Part shown: positions 60,920 to 64,000 of the stretch, piece by piece
Numbering within the stretch: position 1 is the first letter of the stretch
Layout: each line of letters begins with the position of its first letter
Source: Opitutus terrae PB90-1
GTDB taxonomy: Bacteria; Verrucomicrobiota; Verrucomicrobiia; Opitutales; Opitutaceae
Assembly: GCF_000019965.1 (NCBI RefSeq)
Contig: NC_010571.1
Span: forward strand, 2,303,001 to 2,367,000
Direction: 5' to 3'
Length of the DNA: 64,000 nucleotides
Position numbers and translations under genes: made by a program
The notes under the pieces: generated by a model
Told to the model about the DNA's origin: nothing
What the model saw: the letters and a program-made list of their open reading frames with translations, nothing else
Database searches by the model: none

Positions 60920-62008
60920 TCAGTTGTGGATGTGAGACAGCGCGCGCACGAGCGAGCGGAACGGCCGGCGATCACGGCGAACGATCTCCCAGTATTCGAC
61001 GTAGCGATCCTGGCTGATGATGCCGAGCGGGCCTTCGTAGATGCCACCGCGTCCGCCATGATCGTGGACGCGGACGGCGAGGAGGTTTTCGTCCCGGAGC
61101 AGCGAAGCGGGAAAATAGTACCCGCGATATTGGTCGTAGAAGTCGGCGCCGCTGTGTCGGTCGGACTCGTTGAGGTTGCCGGTACTCCCGATCTTCGTGC
61201 CGTTCAGATAGACCTCATCGGTGTCGTCAATCTTGCCGAGCATGAGCACCATCGTCGCGACGTCCGCGTGGGGTGTGGCGCGGAAGGTTTTCCGATACCA
61301 GCCGAAGCCGTCGAGGTCGCCCTGGCTCGTGCTTTCCCAAAATGCGGGCACGGGCATTGTGGCGAAGTCGGACTCGTCGCAGGCGGGATCCTTCCAGACC
61401 GGATCGTCGCCGGCGTGGAATTTCCAGGTGCCCGCAAGATCGATCTCGGGCAGCGGCAGGTTGGAGCTGTAGATGCCGATCGAGTGGCCGACGATCCCGC
61501 CGCCGGAAGCGCCGTCGTAGACCCGGACGGCGATCACGTTGTCCTCGCCGGCGCGGAGCAGACCGGCTGGCAGCGCGTAGATACGATCGACGTTCCACGC
61601 GGCGATGAAGTCAGGCGGAAACGCGCCGCGGCCGCCGACTTTCTGGCCGTTGACGTAGACCTCGTCGGCGTCGTCGATCCGGCCGAGCAGGAGATAGGTG
61701 GGCTGGTTCGGGCTGTCGCTGAACCGGAAGCTCCGGCGGTACCAGGCGTAGCCGTTATAGCCATCGTAGCCGTCATCCTCCCAGTACCCGGGCACGGAAA
61801 CGCGCGACCAGTGGTGGTCATTGAAATCGGGCTGGGCCCAACGGAGATCGTCGCCCACGGAGAACCGCCAGCGACCGCTGAGGTCGACGAGCTCGTCGCG
61901 GGAGCGCGCGTCGAAATGATCGTGAGCGAAAAGCGCCGGCGTGACGGCGGTGACGACAAAGGCCGCAAGGGCGAGGCCGGTGCGGAAGCGGAGGTGCGGG
62001 CGGTTCAT
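60920..62008 (-). CDS. Exported protein with two GH2-type sugar-binding beta-sandwich domains
   Basis: This 362-residue protein has a signal peptide (ALAAFVVTAVTPALFA). The mature part is an internal duplication. Repeat 1 has LSGRWRFSVGDD, WSRVSVPGYWED, YAWYRRSF and LGRIDDADEVYVNGQKVG. Repeat 2 has LAGTWKFHAGDD, FATMPVPAFWES, FGWYRKTF and LGKIDDTDEVYLNGTKIG. These match the N-terminal jelly-roll domain of family 2 glycosidases and related esterases, but no catalytic barrel follows. It is probably a periplasmic or secreted carbohydrate-binding protein. The start at 62008 was chosen for the signal. A palindrome TTGAAGCTTCAA (62015-62026) lies just upstream. Confidence 0.87.
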   Translation of the reverse strand: MNRPHLRFRTGLALAAFVVTAVTPALFAHDHFDARSRDELVDLSGRWRFSVGDDLRWAQPDFNDHHWSRVSVPGYWEDDGYDGYNGYAWYRRSFRFSDSPNQPTYLLLGRIDDADEVYVNGQKVGGRGAFPPDFIAAWNVDRIYALPAGLLRAGEDNVIAVRVYDGASGGGIVGHSIGIYSSNLPLPEIDLAGTWKFHAGDDPVWKDPACDESDFATMPVPAFWESTSQGDLDGFGWYRKTFRATPHADVATMVLMLGKIDDTDEVYLNGTKIGSTGNLNESDRHSGADFYDQYRGYYFPASLLRDENLLAVRVHDHGGRGGIYEGPLGIISQDRYVEYWEIVRRDRRPFRSLVRALSHIHN

Positions 62009-62104
62009 GGTGATTTGAAGCTTCAAGCTCGAGCACCGACTGGGCGGACGGCGCGTCGGCGAAGGGCAAAACACGGCAGGCGCGCGGGAGTTACAGCCCA
62101 GTTG

Positions 62105-62209
62105 AGGTGGGAAGCTTAAGTTGAAGAAATGGGAGTGACGCGACCCAGCTCGGCGGCGACTTCCGCTTCGACTTCAACTTCTCACTTCAACTGTCCGCGC
62201 CGGCGCGCG
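62105..62209. repeat. ADOP spacer element (imperfect inverted repeat)
   Basis: The left part is GAAGCTTAAGTTGAAG and the right part CTTCGACTTCAACTTCTCAC, ending in GC-rich DNA at the ADOP18 stop codon. This is the same family as the spacers at 26734, 29215, 52838 and 57932. It follows ADOP18 although the next gene is not a permease. Confidence 0.75.
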
Positions 62210-64000
62210 CTATTCGGCGCGGAGCGCCTCGATGGGGTCGACCTTCGTGGCGCGACGGGCGGGAAGGTAGCTGGCGATGAGCGCCACGATCACGAGTACG
62301 GCGGTGGTCACGGGTAGGATCACGAAATCGATGTTCGGTTGTCCCGCGAACATTGCGCTCAAGAGCAGGCTCATGGCCACCGAGCCCAGGAGGCCGACGC
62401 CCGCGCCGATGGCGGCGAGCCTGAAGCCGGTGCCCATGATGAGCGTGAGGATGTCGCGCCACTGCGCGCCGAGCGCCATCCGTACGCCGATCTCGGGCGT
62501 GCGCTGCACGACGAGTCGCATGATCACGCCATAAAGGCCGAGGGCGGCGAGGAAGAGGCCCAGCAGGCTGAAGCCAAAAAAGATCGTGGTGATAAGCTCG
62601 AGCGCGCGGGTGCCAGTCTTGGCCAGTTCGTCGGCCGTGTTCAGCAGCTGAACGGGGATGGTAGGATCCAGGGCCTGGACCGCCTGTCGCAGCGGTTCGG
62701 TGACGGGGTGCGGTGCGCGCACCAGCACGGTGACGTAGTTCCACGGTTCCTGCGCGAGGGGCTGGAAAACCTGGAACGGCGTCGTGGCCGGCGCGGGATT
62801 TCCGGCCATCCCGACATCGTGGAAGACGCCAACGATCTCGGCTGAGGCGCGGTTGCCGGCGTCGCCGGTGCTGAGGTGCCGGCCGATGGGATTCTCGCCC
62901 GGGAAGAGCGCGCGGGCCATCGCCTCGTTGATCATCACGACGCGCGGGGCGCCAAGGGCATCCGTTGCGCTGAACTGTCGACCGGCCTGCAGCTGGATCC
63001 GCAGGGTCTCGAGATAGGTGGGGCTGACGGCATTGACGAAGGCGCGCGGTTCGCGGCCGGGGGCCGGCGGTTCGCGTCCCTCGACCAGGAAGGTGCGCGT
63101 GGCGAGCAGTTGGTAGAGCGGGGCCGTCCAGCCGATGCCGACGTTTTCGACGCCAGGCAGTGCGCGCAGCCGTTGCTCGAGGTTGTCGTAGAAACCGAGG
63201 ACCTGCTGGGGCGTGGCGTAGCGCGCCGCCGGGAGATTGATCACGCAGTGGGTGAGTCCGGCAGGCGTCCATCCCGGATCGCGCGCCAGCAGCGTTTGCA
63301 TGCCGCGCATGAAGAATCCGGTGGCGCTGAGGAGAATGAGGGCCGCGGCGAATTGGAGCACGATCAGCGCGTCGCGGAAGCGGTGCTGCGAGCGGTCACC
63401 CGTCGCGGCCCGGCCGCCCGACTTAAGCGTGTCGTTCACGTCCACGCGCGAGGACAGCCACGCCGGGGCGAGCCCGAAGAACATGCCGGTTAGCAGCGAA
63501 AGTCCGGAGGCGAACACGAGCACCCGCCAGTCGATCGTCAGATCGAAATGGATCGGCAGATTCTGGGCGATCTGGCTGGAGATCCACGCGTTGCCCCAGA
63601 CGGTGACGAGAACCCCGAGCGCGCCGCCGGCCAGCGCGAGCATCGTGCTCTCCAGCAGCAGCGGTCGCAGCAGGTGGGAGCGCGAGGCGCCGAGTGCCGC
63701 GCGAACGGCGAACTCACGCGTGCGGGACAGGGCGCGGGCCATCTGGAGATTGGCGAGATTGCCGCAGACAATCAGCAGCACGAATCCGGCGAGGCCGAGG
63801 AGCATCAGGGTCGCGACGTCGGTGCCGGGCTGCATCGTCGAGGATTGCAGGTCCACCGCTCGCAGTCCGTCCTTGCTCTGCTCGCGCGGGCGGGAATCCG
63901 CGAGGTTGGCGTAAATGGCGGCGAGTCGGGTGTTCAGCTGCGCGAGCGTGAGACCTTGGTCGAAGCGACCGAGGACCTGCACGGAGGTGTCGGCGCGGTC
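62210..64000 (-). CDS. ADOP18: orphan FtsX/MacB-type permease (5' part outside window)
   Basis: The last 596 residues are visible and the frame runs off the right edge. Just before the window end it reads ADTSMQVLGRFDQGLTLAQL, equivalent to VQILGRYRIGLSLEQLNARF in ADOP8, so about 210 residues are missing outside. Its closest relative is ADOP8 (FLVEGREPPAPGREP, VVQRTPEIGVRMALGAQ). The core is GASRSHLLRPLLLESTMLAL, and it ends in VDPIEALRAE. Confidence 0.92.
   Translation of the reverse strand, partial: DRADTSVQVLGRFDQGLTLAQLNTRLAAIYANLADSRPREQSKDGLRAVDLQSSTMQPGTDVATLMLLGLAGFVLLIVCGNLANLQMARALSRTREFAVRAALGASRSHLLRPLLLESTMLALAGGALGVLVTVWGNAWISSQIAQNLPIHFDLTIDWRVLVFASGLSLLTGMFFGLAPAWLSSRVDVNDTLKSGGRAATGDRSQHRFRDALIVLQFAAALILLSATGFFMRGMQTLLARDPGWTPAGLTHCVINLPAARYATPQQVLGFYDNLEQRLRALPGVENVGIGWTAPLYQLLATRTFLVEGREPPAPGREPRAFVNAVSPTYLETLRIQLQAGRQFSATDALGAPRVVMINEAMARALFPGENPIGRHLSTGDAGNRASAEIVGVFHDVGMAGNPAPATTPFQVFQPLAQEPWNYVTVLVRAPHPVTEPLRQAVQALDPTIPVQLLNTADELAKTGTRALELITTIFFGFSLLGLFLAALGLYGVIMRLVVQRTPEIGVRMALGAQWRDILTLIMGTGFRLAAIGAGVGLLGSVAMSLLLSAMFAGQPNIDFVILPVTTAVLVIVALIASYLPARRATKVDPIEALRAE

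Noticed and set aside
1-64000. ABC ATPase partner (MacB, LolD or FtsE type)
   Set aside because: I looked for Walker A plus LSGGQ and Walker B motifs in all credible genes and found only the adenylate kinase P-loop.

Overview
This window is GC-rich chromosomal DNA. It most resembles a member of the Verrucomicrobiota, probably an Opitutaceae-like bacterium. That is an inference from the DUF5069 protein, the TIGR04076-type protein, the long family of orphan FtsX/MacB-type permeases and the overall gene style. It cannot be proved from this window alone. No rRNA, tRNA, CRISPR array or insertion sequence was seen. All but one of the recognised genes lie on the minus strand, so transcription runs from high to low coordinates.

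The dominant content is a huge array of large permeases, referred to here as ADOP1 to ADOP18 from left to right. ADOP stands for 'acidobacterial duplicated orphan permease': about 800 residues, two MacB periplasmic domains, two FtsX permease domains, and no partner ATPase. There are 16 complete copies, two cut by the window ends, and one 23-codon relic. Together they fill about two thirds of the 64 kb. No ABC ATPase gene is present anywhere; the only clear P-loop enzyme is an adenylate kinase. The copies fall into several divergent subgroups (3/10, 4/11, 5/9, 8/18, 15/16 and 12/14/17), so this is not a recent tandem amplification of one gene.

Layout: (1) 1-7831 is a PadR-type regulator followed by ADOP3, ADOP2, a small zinc-ribbon protein, a metallo-beta-lactamase-fold protein and ADOP1. 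These ADOPs carry an N-terminal prefix domain. (2) 8038-17566 is an ADOP-free stretch with an AHL-lactonase-like hydrolase, DUF5069, a YdjM-like membrane protein, a nitroreductase, a GNAT protein, a tandem adenylate kinase, a lone plus-strand PaaX-like gene bounded by two near-identical palindromes, an unknown protein overlapping a VOC protein, a 7-bp tandem array, a family 1 glycosyltransferase and a small membrane protein. (3) 17611-24271 has ADOP4, a redoxin-like protein, a chain of hairpins, a nitroreductase and ADOP5. (4) 21860-36886 is a run of six ADOPs (5-10). (5) 37136-44567 holds small exported or enzymatic proteins around ADOP11. (6) 44700-64000 has ADOP12, the relic, the run ADOP13-17, a beta-sandwich sugar-binding protein and ADOP18.

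Two regulatory patterns stand out. Three promoter-like modules sit at the heads of ADOP groups (upstream of ADOP10, ADOP12 and ADOP17). Each has a sigma-54-like -24/-12 element (GGCAC-N5-GTGCAAA) and a TCCC-N6-GGGA palindrome centred about 118 bp upstream of the -12 base, with almost identical spacing in all three. Secondly, many ADOP spacers share recurring elements: a long imperfect inverted repeat, or degenerate heptamers of the GAGAGTT type.
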